Of a stretch of DNA of 64,000 bases, positions 12,591 to 24,135 are shown piece after piece. The DNA comes from Bryum argenteum (taxonomy: Eukaryota > Streptophyta > Bryopsida > Bryales > Bryaceae). Positions within the stretch are counted from its first letter, which is position 1; every line of letters starts with the position of its first letter. Both the position numbers and the translations under genes were made by a program. Location: positions 3,803,501-3,867,500 of the forward strand of contig CM073331.1 of the NCBI GenBank assembly GCA_037043015.1, written 5' to 3'. The notes beneath the pieces are model-generated. The model searched no databases. It worked only from the letters and a program-made list of their open reading frames with translations, and was not told the origin of the DNA.

Positions 12591-13528
12591 ATGGCGACAT
12601 CTGACTCCAATTCTAAGCGGTACTGTGCTATCAATGATTTCTGTGCCCAATTTCATAGACTTTGCTGTACGAGTCTGACTGTTGATGCAATGGCAGATTG
12701 GAAGGCAAAGTGGTCATAATCACGGGTGGGGCGAGTGGCCTGGGCGCGGCAGCAGTCAGACTCTTCGAGTCGCACGGGGCGTCGGTAGTGATTGGTGACA
12801 TCCAAGACGACTTGGGCGCAGCGTTGGCGAAAGAACTCGCGCCTCGGGTCAAGTTCTTTCACTGCGACGTGACTCAAGAGCACGACGTAGAGGGCCTGGT
12901 GAACTTCACGACGCGGGAGTTCGGGGGCCATCTCGATATTATGTTTAGCAACGCAGGGATCCTGGGTCCAATAAGGGACTCCATCCAGGACCTCGACGTC
13001 GACAGCATGGACAAAGTTTTCGCCGTAAACGTGCGGGGCGCTATTCTGTGTGTGAAGCACGCGGCGCGCGTTATGATTCCTGCCAAGCAAGGCGTCATTC
13101 TAGTGACAGCGAGCGCAGCGTCAGTACTGGGTGGGGTTGGTCCGCTCCTGTACACTGTTAGCAAAAATGCACTGTTGGGGTTGATCAAGGCCGCGGCATG
13201 TGAGCTCGCGCCTCACGGCATCCGCGTGAACTGCATCTCGCCCTTGGCTATACCCACGCCAATGAGCATGCAGTGCTTCGACGGCCTCAACATGCCGGAG
13301 GAAGCCATCAACAGCGTTTTTACTTCCCAATCGTCCTTGAAAGGACCTAAGATCCTCACTGCGGAGGACGTCGCCAAGGCCGCTTTGTTCCTGGCCAGCG
13401 CCGAAGCGCACTACATCAGTGGCCACAACCTGGTTATTGATGGTGCCTTCACTGTCACCAAAGTTCAAAACACATGGACTAATATAGTTGGCCCCGCTCC
13501 ATCCGATGGCCAACCTGGGCCAACCTGA
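12591..13528 (+). CDS. short-chain dehydrogenase/reductase, SDR110C-like (copy 1)
   Basis: Two exons, 12,591-12,619 and 12,697-13,528, join inside an arginine codon (AAG CG|A TTG) to give 286 residues starting MATSDSNSKRLEGK. The Rossmann cofactor motif TGGASGLG, NAG in SNAGILGP, the catalytic YTVSK (YxxxK) and an upstream TASAAS serine are all present. The family includes plant xanthoxin, secoisolariciresinol and momilactone dehydrogenases, which oxidise alcohols in specialised or hormone metabolism with NAD(P), usually in the cytosol. The substrate cannot be read from sequence. The C-terminus is shorter than in copy 3: a tandem GGCCAACCTG duplication brings in an early TGA. The gene is divergent from kinase copy 1. 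Confidence 0.85.
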
Positions 13529-13889
13529 TAAGCCATAATGGACCAATACCTGAAGATGTCTGGCCAACCTGATCAAGCCTGAATAGCCTGCACCTGAAAG
13601 GGTCTGGCCAACCTGTACAAGTGGTCACATCAGGGAGAGATGAATGTTGGGAAGTAGTAGTGTTTGCATGTGTCGAAAACTTTGAGGAAAGATGTGGTGA
13701 AGAGTTTGCAACGTGTAGAAAAAGAAGAACTCTGCACCCATTTCGAGGCCGAAATAGTGCAAGCAAGATAATTCATGACCATGTGTTCGCCCAGAGACAA
13801 TTTAAAAAAGAAATTCGCTCCTAATTCATAGTGGTGTTCGAGGCTGTAATCCATTGACTTCACTTTCCATGCCCTAAAATGTCGATTAC

Positions 13890-15660
13890 CTTCATCTGAT
13901 GCGAATCACATTCAGTGCTTGCAGGTCCTCTACTATCTGGCTGACAAATTCAACGCAGAATGTGGTTGGCAGTAGTATCCTGTTTCGGTACTCTTCAGAT
14001 CGTGCGATTGCTCCGTCTTGAGAGGCTGCTGCCCATACCGGCACTCGAGCTGAACTGCTTGAGGTCCAACAACCAGAGTTCTCTGAAGCCACCTCTACAA
14101 AGTCACTCCAGAGGCGAATCTTTTACTTCCATCAATCCCTCCAACATCTGCACCACCTCCGCCATCGACGGCCTCGTCCTTGGCTTGTCCTGAATGCACC
14201 ACACTGTTATCCCACACCACTTTCTTCACCTGCTCCCATTCCTCTGCACTCACCCTCCCTTTCAATCGTGCATCCAATATCTCATCCCACGCTTGTACCT
14301 GCATTCGACCACTGCCCAAGCTGGAAAGCTCTATTTCTCCACGGCCGCATTCATGTCAATGTTCTTCCCCCCACTCACAAGCTCTAGAAGCTCCATGTGT
14401 AGCTGTACACATCACACTCCCCAATGATAGCTGATTGCAGCAGCCACTCAGGGGTCAAAGGAACACCTGTAGTACTATCGACCTCGAGGTCGCCATCGCC
14501 ATCGCCGTGAGAATCACTGGGTGACAGCACATCCCCTACCGCTGTTCCTTCATTCTCACCGCTTCTCATCTATTGAAGGTGCTCTATTCCTCGTCCTTAC
14601 CTGCTCCATTCACTTCCTTGCCAAATATTCCGGTGTACCTCGCATCCTCGTGTCCACTTCGGTCAGTTCTCTATCGTAACTACAACTTGCAAATCCCGAA
14701 GTCTTCGACTTTGGCACGAAACTGGTCATCCAACAGGATGTTCTGTGGCTTCACATCCAGATGGATAATCTTGTGCCTGCAATCGTGGTGCAAGCAGCAC
14801 AGCCCTCAAGCTGTGTCCATAGCAATTTGGTAGCGCACTGCCCCCTCAAGCACCAGCCACCGATCCAAACAGCCATTCTTCAGAAACTTGTACACGAGCA
14901 CCCGATGCGCACCCTAGGAGCAGATTCCTTGCAGTCGCACCAGGCGAAGGAAATTGATACCTCCAATGGTGGCAACCTCTGCTCCAAACTCCTTCTTTCC
15001 TTGCTTGGAGGCCCTCAATATATATCTTCACAGCCTCTCTACTTCCATCTCTAGGTACATCTCCTTCGTAAAAAGTGCCAAACTCAGTAACTCACCCTCA
15101 CCGATCATCGGGGAAGTGATCGATCAGTTGCAAGGTCAAGGTCATCGTAAGTAGATCGTTGCGGTAGACCAGGTAGCGAGTTCAGATACGCACATTCTTC
15201 GTGCTCGCGAGAGTGTTCATCCTCATCAGGGTTTGCTGGCTTGAGTGTTTGCCACACCAAGCAAAAAAGCAAAAGGGAAAGCATGATGAAGAAGAAGACT
15301 ACTCCGCATGAGATGCGAATATCCAGCTTCGATCTACTAAACCAGTGCCGTGACTACTAGTCTGACGTTGAGGTACAGGGGAAGGCGGAGGCCACTTCGA
15401 AAGAGAACTATAAGTCTGATTTGGAGTTGGGCAGAAGACGACTTTGTAATTGCATGAGGTTGCATACTCCGCGGAGTAAGATACTCAAAAGATGTGGGTA
15501 CCTGGGGCATGCATCTTCAAATCTTATCGGTACGTTCGTAGCGTAAGCTCGTCTTCCGTCCAAGTTTATACAGCCCTATCCAGAAGCACTGAGGACGTTT
15601 GGCGCTTGGCAGAGGCTACTCAGATTGGAGATGGTGCAACCTGAAGATATACCATCTTCG
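13890..15660 (-). pseudogene. thaumatin-receptor kinase copy 2, decayed
   Basis: The sequence is homologous to copy 1 in the same order: kinase tail and C-lobe (about 13,920-14,440), catalytic region (about 14,630-14,830), N-lobe (14,830-15,170), juxtamembrane and membrane part (15,170-15,350), and the C-terminal thaumatin part (15,400-15,640). The frame is interrupted many times. About 150 bases near 14,455-14,610, with a short CATCGC repeat, are absent from copy 1. The signal-peptide exon and N-terminal thaumatin exon are missing, although the 5' flank is kept. It has no coding capacity for a receptor. Confidence 0.8.
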
Positions 15661-15789
15661 ACGAGAAAATCAGATCCTGAACTGAAGAGACACCACGCAT
15701 GGGTATGTAGCGATATCGATTAGGCCTGATTCCTGACAAAGTATGATGAAGGTGTGAAGTCCCATTTTCTTGTAGTATGTTCAACAGTT

Positions 15790-16514
15790 CTCTGAAAATC
15801 ATTACTTGACATTACAGCATACGTAAGATGATAGCATCATAGTAGCATGGTACAACCGCCATCGTGCTGGTGTAGCTCCGTCATGGAGAACAGTGAAACA
15901 TTTGCATAACTGCAAGTTTCAGTCTACACTGATGAACAACAGAGTTGGTACGACTGACAACTTCCAGAAGTTCTGACGGCAGACAGATCGATCTCTAACT
16001 GCAATTTTCCACCATTAGTTTCATTTCCAACTAACTTCACTGATATTTGAGTGTGGCAATGCCGCAGGGAGCATATTAGTAGAGGTTAAAAATAAAGGGC
16101 ATTTGTATTGCATTTTCCTGACTTGCATGAATGGAGTGTGCCGTTTGGACTACTCAAAGCAAGCAACATGTGTGCCTGCATGATGTTTCTCCATTCATGA
16201 CAGTGGTGAAGTCTGAGCTTTCACATTGACTGTTGCTGTGTATGGTCACAAGCCAAGCTTTCCAGTTCTGACAAAGTTAACACAGCTGTTTCACCAGTCG
16301 GTAATAGAACAGTATAAACAATCTGCTGGAGAATCGGTGTGCGTGTATGCTTGTTCAGAGCTCACGTTTTTCTCGAATGTACGGCCGTCCTACATCCTTC
16401 AGTGCATCCTGGACGCCCTCATTCTATCGATCCCTTTCATCTGGGAGTAACCGAGAGTTAGACTGTCGATCGTCAGCATTCTTCCTTGACTTGACTGCTC
16501 GCTGTTGGAGTGAC
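15790..16514. promoter_or_regulatory. shared 5' region of pair 2 (kinase copy 2 / SDR gene 2)
   Basis: Only about 0.85 kb separates the remains of kinase copy 2 from the old SDR 2 start. The left part matches the kinase 5' flank of copies 1 and 3, and the right part (from about 16,120) matches the SDR 5' regions. This is probably the compact ancestral bidirectional spacer. It is now cut off from the SDR 2 coding region by a 1.58-kb transposon. Confidence 0.5.
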
Positions 16515-16523
16515 GGAAATGAC
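16515..16523. repeat. left 9-bp target-site duplication (GGAAATGAC)
   Basis: Identical to 18,105-18,113 on the other side of the element. Nine bases is the usual duplication for Mutator-like elements. Confidence 0.9.
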
Positions 16524-16817
16524 GGGTGAGCTTAAACTCACCCAGCGAGCTGGTCACGGAGCTTTGTGGGCAGGGCGAGGTCGCTCGGGCAGGGGGACGC
16601 ATTTGCGTCCCCTTTCATCCAACACTGTTCACAACCGTGACCTGAACCCTAGAGAGCCGCTGGTATCCTCCTCTCCCAGCCGCCCCACTGTGCACCGATC
16701 AAGCCGCTCGTATCCTCCTCTCCCAGCCGCCGCACTGTGCAACGGGACCGAGTGCGTGCCGAGACGGAGGCTCGCAAACGAGCTTCTTCATCATCGTCGA
16801 TCCTGTTCCCGAGCATC
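16524..16817 (+). repeat. left terminal inverted repeat of the 1.58-kb MULE
   Basis: This repeat pairs with 17,815-18,104. It contains two internal near-palindromes, one at the extreme end (16,524-16,543) and one centred near 16,605 (GGGGACGCATTTGCGTCCCC). Confidence 0.85.
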
Positions 16818-17814
16818 GCTAGGTGTTAAAGGTTTTGAGTTTCATTGTGCAGGACGACCCAGAGGAATGCCATTGAGTCGGTGACGGCCTACTTCTCCAA
16901 GACGTGCGCGGCTTCAGCAACGCGAGCCACAAGCGTCTGCACAGGGTGCAAGATGACCACGGTGAGCATAAGCTCGACGTGTAATCAGCCAGGGGTTGCT
17001 CAATCACAAAAACGAACCCCGTTGTAATCTTAGGTATTCTTCTTCTTCCATTGAAGGTCATTACTGATTCCAATGTACATCATTTTCATCATTAACTGAC
17101 TCACCGGGTCCTTCGATCTTTCTCACGCAAACGACAGCAGTGTGTCCTTTCCATTGGAGGTTTTCAGTGATTCCGATGTGCACCATTCCATCAACTGGCT
17201 CGGTTTTTCTTGCAAACTACAGCAGTGCCCTTTTTCCATTGTTAATCGTCCTTCATTATTGCAAGCGCTTGATCAAGCGATTACGTTCATGAAGGCATGA
17301 AATGCAACACACGCGATGGTTTTTACTTTCACACCACCGATTTTTGAGACTTGATGTAACCAAAAAGCGAAAGAGACTGTTTCAAGCATGTGAGGCTGCT
17401 GATCGAATTAAAGTCTCGCTTCATAAAAGCATGTATTGCAACACACGCCAAATGGTTTACTTTCACACCCCCGGCTACAACATTCGATCAATCCAAAAGC
17501 AAACAAACGACTAATCCGAATCACGCAACAAGCATTTAAGCATCGTTCGAGTTCGGGAGCGGGGACGAGGATCGGCGGCTCACTTGGAGCTTGGAGCGGC
17601 TCGGATGATACGGTAGAAGTCGCGCTCGAGTTACCGAACGAACTCGAACGATGACGGCGATTCCAATGCGAATGGGCTTCAACGTGTTACGCGTCTTGGC
17701 GGTATGTCAATGAAACCCCGTCGAACACACCGAATTCTTTGCGATTCTGCGTTGATCCTCTTCATGGCTTAAGCCATCGCCAGCCGTCGGCGTTGACCAT
17801 GCTCGGCCGAGTTC

Positions 17815-18104
17815 GGGAGCGGGAACAGGATCGGCGATGATGAAGAAGCTCGTTTGCGAGCCTCCGTCTCGCACGCACTCGGTCCCGTTGCGCGTGCTGC
17901 GGCGGTGGGAGAGGAGGATACGAGCGGCTTGATCGGTCTGTGATGGGCGGGTGGGAGAGGAGGATACCAGCGGCTCTCTAGGGTTAGTCACGGTTGTGAG
18001 CAGTGTTGGATGAAAGGGGACGCAAATGCGTCCCCCTGCCCGAGCGACCTCGCCCTGCCCACAAAGCTCCGTGACCAGCTCGCTGGGTGAGTTTAAGCTC
18101 ACCC
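17815..18104 (-). repeat. right terminal inverted repeat of the 1.58-kb MULE
   Basis: Reverse complement of the left end, with identical outer 100 or so bases and a few differences further in. Confidence 0.85.
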
Positions 18105-18113
18105 GGAAATGAC
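18105..18113. repeat. right 9-bp target-site duplication, containing the SDR 2 ATG
   Basis: GGAAATGAC includes the ATG at 18,109-18,111. The duplication therefore leaves one start codon on each side of the transposon. Confidence 0.9.
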
Positions 18114-19125
18114 GACCTCTGACTCCAGTTCCCCTCTGGTGTCTAAGCGGTACTGTGCTATCAATGTTATTGGTGCCCAACTTTCATAGACTTTGCTGTA
18201 CGAGTCTGACTGTTCGTGCAATGGCAGATTGGAAGGCAAAGTGGCCATAATTACGGGTGGGGCGAGTGGCCTCGGTGCGGCAACTGTCAGGCTCTTCGAG
18301 TCGCACGGGGCGTCGGTAGTGATTGGTGACGTCCAAGACGACTTGGGCACTGCGCTGGCGAAGGAGCTCTCGCCTCAGGTCAAGTTCTTCCACTGCGACG
18401 TGTCCCAAGAGCACGACGTCGAGGGGCTCGTGAACTTCACGATGCGAGAGTTCGGGGGCCATCTCGACATCATGTACAGCAACGCAGCGATCCTTGGTCC
18501 AATAAAAGACTCGATCCAGGACCTCGACATCGACACCATGGGCCGCATGTACGCCGTGAATGTGCGGGGCGCTATCCTGTGCATGAAGCATGCGGCGCGC
18601 GTCATGATTCCTGCTAAGCAAGGCGTCATCCTAGCAACCGCGAGTGCGTCGTGCATACTGGGTGGGATTGGTCCACTCCAATACACTGTCAGCAAAAATG
18701 CACTGGTGGGATTGCTCAAGGCCGCGGCGCATGAGCTCGCGCCTCACGGCATCCGCGTGAACTGCATCTCGCCCATGGCCATGCCCACTCCCATGTCCCT
18801 GAAGGGATTCTACGGCTTCCACTTGCCGGAGGTCGTCATCAACAGCTTCTTTGCTGGCCTTATGCCCTTAAAAGGAACTAAGCTCCTCACTGCCGAGGAC
18901 GTCGCCATGGCCGCTTTGTTCCTAGCCAGCGCCGATGGGCGCCACATCAGTGGTCACAACCTGGTTGTTGATGGTTCCTATACTGTCACAAAAGTCCTCA
19001 ACAATGTTGATCTTGTTGGCTCCACCCTCTTCAACAGTGTCGGAACCGTTATTGGAAATATTAAGAGTAATTGCCTGCTTCTAGCAAAGGGCATGAGTGA
19101 AAGGATGTTATCATGGATCACTTAG
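18109..19125 (+). CDS. short-chain dehydrogenase/reductase, SDR110C-like (copy 2)
   Basis: Exons 18,109-18,149 and 18,228-19,125 join inside the same arginine codon as in copy 1 to give 312 residues starting MTTSDSSSPLVSKRLEGK. TGGASGLG, YTVSK and the TASAS serine are present. The NAG motif reads NAA (SNAAILGP), which could alter activity. The C-terminus differs from copies 1 and 3 after TVTKV, running about 40 residues with a different, more hydrophobic sequence. The coding frame is open, but the original promoter and 5' UTR are separated from the ATG by the MULE, so expression would depend on transposon sequence. It is otherwise likely the same kind of alcohol dehydrogenase as copy 1. Confidence 0.8.
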
Positions 19126-19437
19126 CAATATGTTTTTACATGAGGTGTCCATCTTCAAGATTCAATTTAGGAATATATATTATGTGGATGTATTAGCTTT
19201 TTAGAAGGTGATTATGCTAATAATTGTTGTAATAATATAACTTCTTTATGCCTCACTTTCAACGATATAGGAAACATAAGTAAACTTGGAGCTCTTTGCA
19301 TTTTTGAATCCAACGATATCGGGAACATACCTAAACATGGATTGTTTTGCATTTTTGAAAGTACCAAACTCGCATAAGTCAGACACATAAGTATAATCAT
19401 CTGCTCCATAAGGTGGATAACACAAATTAAGCATCAA
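19126..19437. other. 3' flank of SDR 2 up to the large MULE
   Basis: AT-rich 3' UTR-like sequence. A short repeated unit about 54 bases apart (CAACGATAT followed by GGAACATA) occurs at about 19,260 and 19,312. No gene is seen. Confidence 0.5.
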
Positions 19438-19448
19438 GAGCTTTAAAA
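19438..19448. repeat. left target-site duplication of the large MULE (GAGCTTTAAAA)
   Basis: Identical to 28,208-28,218. Eleven bases is at the upper end of the range for MULEs. Confidence 0.75.
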
Positions 19449-20013
19449 CAACGACGCTAGGAAGTGAGCCTAGAAATGCGAGCTTGCGAGCAATGAGCAT
19501 GACTTTGTGAGCTTGAGGGAAAAAATATGTTTTTATAATTATATTTATAGTGAATAAAAACGTACATCATGATTAGATAAATTTATTATGTTGACACTAG
19601 ATAAATTTATTATTTTAAGTAGAAATATACCCTAAAACCGTGGGTCATGGTTGTACCTATAACCGTGGAAGTAGACAAATTTTGTAGAAATAAAATAAGA
19701 TAACTGATTGTAATGATTGTAATAATTTGCTAAATACTTCATTTTACAGATCCACTCACCTCATATGTAGTACCTAAAACCGTGGAAATACAAGGATAAT
19801 GTAGGAGACAAGTGACATACTTGCTATGTCAATATTAAAGAGAATATCACATACTCATACTTATAGAAAAAAATCAAGGAGTAGATCTCCTCAACATGTA
19901 ATAATAAAATCTAAGCATCTAGTTGCTAAGTATATAAGAGGTAAGGATATGACTCTAAGGCTATAGCTGCAATACAAGAAATAAGGCTACAATTTCAAGC
20001 CAATGAAATAAAT

Positions 20014-23000
20014 CTAAATATTCTCTATGATGATTTGGGCGCGTAGAAGGAGTTGCTTCACTTCGTTGAAACTCAAGCTTGGGTAGTGGATGAATGTGTC
20101 ATCCTCACAATTCATCTTGCAGAAATAGCGAAAAATGTAATAAATATGTTTACAATTAACATATTGCCCACGTTTTCCAATCGATGACACAGCCATGTTT
20201 TGGAAATCTGGACACGTACACTCTGGGAAGTGGCTGATAGAGATTTGATAAACCTTTCTGTTTGGATCTGATCCAGATTCCAACGAGATTATTGTACCAA
20301 GACCTGGAAATGGAAGAAGTGTCACACTTGTGATGGTACCTTTGATGTTGCGTGCGCTTTCCCACTTGTTCCGGTGTTCAGCAGTTGGAGCGCGTCCGTT
20401 GCGGCGAATGGACTTACTATTCCGAGTTGTTGGAAAAATGTCCGGATTTACCGGGCTTGGATGATTAAAGACATGCGCGTCAACACAGTTGGCCAATGAG
20501 AACATACGTCGAGGTGACATCTCTTTATGATCTTGAAGTGTAAACCCTGCCTCTTGTAGAAGAAGAGTTTCATGGCGCGTCAAGTGAGTGCCACTCAAAA
20601 CAGGCCATACTTCCGGAACATGAGGCCAATCTAGAACCCAAGGTCGTTTGCTACCCTTTACACAACGCTCAATATCGTCTGGACAGAACCAGAAATCGGT
20701 AACAATCTCCTTGTTTCCACCGTACTGAGTTTTTCTACCTCTGTATGTTGGTGCAGGGGTTCCCTTTGAGCCCTTTGCAATACGAGCACTACACTTAATA
20801 TTTGTCATTGCTTGTTGGGCATGACATTTCTGACTTGATTTGTGAGAGATCCTAGCTATATGCCAGCTGTGATGGATCACAATCGGACTCTAATCTTTGT
20901 TGTCACATGAGGATTATCTTCGTGTGTTGTAAGAAGTGTAGACCCTTCTCTAAATTCTCTCTGAGAGATCTTTGAGACCTAGTTTGTATCCGGGGTTGTG
21001 AAAAGTTTACCTTGTCGGGGTCTATGTGAGTCTCCATCATCACCGGGCGGAAGATCTAGTTTCCTTTTTGTGCTACCAAAGATTTCTTCCCCCTCCGGAT
21101 GAGGAACCCGAGTATTGGCAACCTCAAGACCGGAAGTTGGCCAAATCGCTTGAGAATTTTTTTGGGTCACGAACGTGTTCTTCGCACGTAACTTTAGTTC
21201 TGCTCGATGGACCCGTGCACGACAGATTGCCCTTCTTTTGGTACGCCCGTAGTTGGTCATTTGCATTACTGCTCGGATCATATCGTCGCAAGTGGCCACA
21301 TAGAGGTCATTGCCACGATTCCCTGACTGTTGCAACCACTTGTTGTGAACAGTTTCTGACAAGTTACAGGAGGGCATGTCTGCCAATTCTTCAAGGCTAC
21401 GTCCCTGCATCAACACATACACAAAAATTTAACATAAATATTGCATATCATTGTATATATATGCAATTATGCAACCATATGAATATCTAAACAGAAGATG
21501 AAGATTGTACCATTTGCATAAAGCCTCCCCATTGACGGTAACGAAAGTGCCAGAATGCTAGCCAAAGATTTAAATCTCGGATAGATTCTTGAGATCGACT
21601 CTCACGATGAAAGCCACCACGCCCGAATAGCTAGGTACTTTGACTCTGCATCGTCAAGTGTCTTCGAATCCTTATATTGCTTACAAAGGCGGTTGTGTTG
21701 CTCGTGCATGTTGGGCTTGATGTACTTCTGAGTATGCCGAATAAGCGAGGTGGTCCAATGCAAAAGGCATGTTCGCTCTCTGCCCTCCATAGGTATCTTT
21801 GGATCGCCACTCCCGTAAATAATGCGGACTGCGTTCCAATTAGCTTGTCTTGACCGTCGGCCATGAATCCTTGAAATTGGTTTTCCACACCGTGACGTTG
21901 CATAACTTCATTGAGCTCCCTCCACATGATACATTGAACCTTAGTGTCTTCCGATTGCATGTCACAAACAAAGAATCGTCATAACTTTGCAATATTTTGT
22001 GTCATACACATGACACGCCATTGTAGTCCGATCCCCGAACACGTTTGACATGGTCAAATATGAGCCAAGCGTTCAAGATCACCTCCTGGTTGCATGCGTT
22101 CAACAAGGTTGACACCACCGCCGGACCATCTTCCAACATTTTGAATAAGTAAACCTTGTCCTTCCCTTGGCCCGGAAATACACTACTTTGTATGTACTCA
22201 AGCATCTTGCACTCTTCATTGCAAGAATGTTATCAAATGCACTGCCCTTGCCCCCGCCTCTATTCAATGAAATCGTGTTTCTCAAATTTGGGGAACTGAG
22301 GTACTCAAACTTATCCAACACATTCTCCAAGTCTTTCCCTCGAAGCATCTCTTTTGCTCCAGATCCACTGTGAATGAGGTACTTATCTAAGAACTCTTTA
22401 CTTGCAGCCATAGCTATCGCTGAATTCTTCGCAGTTGGTGTTTTTGCGACTTCTTTAGCAATTAGACTGGATATTGTGCTCACAGACTTACGACAAACAC
22501 CGGTAGACACCGGATGGAGATGCACCCCTAAATGGATGCATGCCCTTGTCATATCGTTTGTACTAAGGACGTAGTATATACGACCGTCACAGAAACTAAG
22601 ACATGTTGGAGGAACTTTGCAAACTTTGCAAACTAAAGTAGATGTAAGAGGACGCGTTGATTGACTTTAAAAGGAGTGTTGGTTTGGCTCGACCACTGTT
22701 TCATTCTTCTTTCCCGCTCTTGATAAGAAATCGCATGCATCATTCTCACAGACCAAATGACCGACACAAGAAGACTTTCTAAAAGTTAGTCCTTCTTTGT
22801 TGTGAATATTAGTTGTTATAGTTCGACACCATGCATGACCATCATATCGCTTATCCATACCATCCATTTGATTCCTTGAACCAGGTATGGATGAATGACT
22901 CGGAGGCAACTCAAAGATGACATCTCCATTGTATACTGGAGGGAGAAATTGGACTTTATGATACGTAATCTTGTCATAGTCAATAGACGCAAGTTCAGTT

Positions 23001-23524
23001 CTAGAACCTGGAAGAGAAGAGAGGCGTCTCAAGCATTGCATAATACTCGGGGGTTCTCGAGTATTAGGATGACATGGAGGCCGAGAAATGTTAGAATAAC
23101 CTAAAGACTGGCCCAGAGTATGAAGAGAATTAGACCGATCACCAATGTAACGTATAGTTGTAGGTAAAGGGACATCACGAGAATGAACTACATTGTTAGG
23201 AATTTGACCTTGTGATGAGTCACTTGACAATTCCACTGCGTCACCATGACACTCTTGTTTCACTCTTGATACACTTAGACCAAACGCCCTATATCTTCCG
23301 CTTGGAAGAAGCCAGTATTGTTCATCTTCGTCATGACAACTCAGTTGCAAAATAGTTCTATCTACAACACCAGATTCAGAGAACACCTCTTCTTCAATAA
23401 AAATTGAAGAGAGTTGTAATCCGAAGCGCACGTGTAGGATTTGGGCAGACACTCTAGCACGACCTTGTTCTCCAACTTGGAAAACAAGGGGGATTGGATG
23501 ACCAGATGCTCGAACAAAAGCCAT
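20014..23524 (-). pseudogene. MULE transposase with SWIM zinc finger, decayed
   Basis: Fragments in order on the minus strand give a Mutator-type DDE transposase. The N-terminal domain (23,524-22,667) ends in YDGHAWCRTITTN and CVGHLVCENDACDFL. A cysteine-rich block with TRACIHLGVHLHPV lies at about 22,555-22,490. The catalytic-core region has QGFMADGQ, GSGDPKIP and RERTCLLHWT at 21,960-21,720. The C-terminal part (20,880-20,014) carries the SWIM motif CTCPDF...CKHIYYIF. An intron is visible at about 21,510-21,405. Breaks include an in-frame TAA at 22,667-22,669 (the same frame resumes to 22,552 and beyond) and frame changes near 22,150, 21,990 and 21,850. It cannot make a full transposase as written. 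Some breaks could be sequencing error. Confidence 0.8.
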
Positions 23525-24135
23525 GATATTGTAAACCGAACAGATGTTGTAAACAAGAAGCGGAAAGAGAGCATAACATAATCTTAAGAAATAACTATCA
23601 ACAATGGAAGTTAAGTAGGAAAAATATCGGAATTATTGCATGCACTTTAAAAAATTGAGTGGTATTTTATTAGATTCTAACAAAAATAGAAAGCGGCGCA
23701 AACCAAACCTTAGGTGAAGTATATGTTATTAATAATGGTTTTTTATGATTAAATAAAGTAAGGAGAATTAGAAGTAGGTATGCGTATCTGTCGTAACATG
23801 TGAGATGTCAACAATCATATTATAAACAGAATATAACGCCAAAAATATATTTTTGGTAAGACGCCAATACGATTTTAGAGTAGCCGTCAAGTTACTGACA
23901 ATATCTAGATATAGAATTAATTTTTTGAAATTCAAATTACGTAGCCGCATGTTGCTCTGCGGAAATTCCGTACTCGTTTTCTGACCATTAACGCGGATGA
24001 CAATATCTGAGTAACGGTGTTCAATTGCAAATGGTAGAATGTATTGGAGCTTGGAGTTTCACTCATTCTCAAATGCTTCGTGCAGGCACCACTTAGCGCA
24101 GCCTTAGCCGTCGTTGTGAAAGCTATTGGGGACAC

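Larger units (their letters stand above)
16524..18104. mobile_element. non-autonomous Mutator-like element (MULE), 1,581 bp
   Basis: Long terminal inverted repeats of about 290 bp (16,524-16,817 and about 17,815-18,104) are nearly identical, both beginning GGGTGAGCTTAAACTCACCC. Perfect 9-bp duplications GGAAATGAC flank them. Long inverted repeats plus 9-bp duplications identify a MULE. The near identity of the ends and the intact duplication point to a recent insertion. The interior (16,818-17,814) has no transposase. It contains a GC-richer stretch at about 16,850-17,000 that might be captured host sequence, and a degenerate tandem pair at about 17,297-17,375 and 17,431-17,505. It sits across the start of SDR gene 2. 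Confidence 0.85.

Noticed and set aside
12653-13576. Minus-strand frames of 100-150 codons over the SDR genes
   Set aside because: GC-rich coding sequence leaves the complementary strand open. The plus-strand frames carry all SDR motifs and splice correctly.
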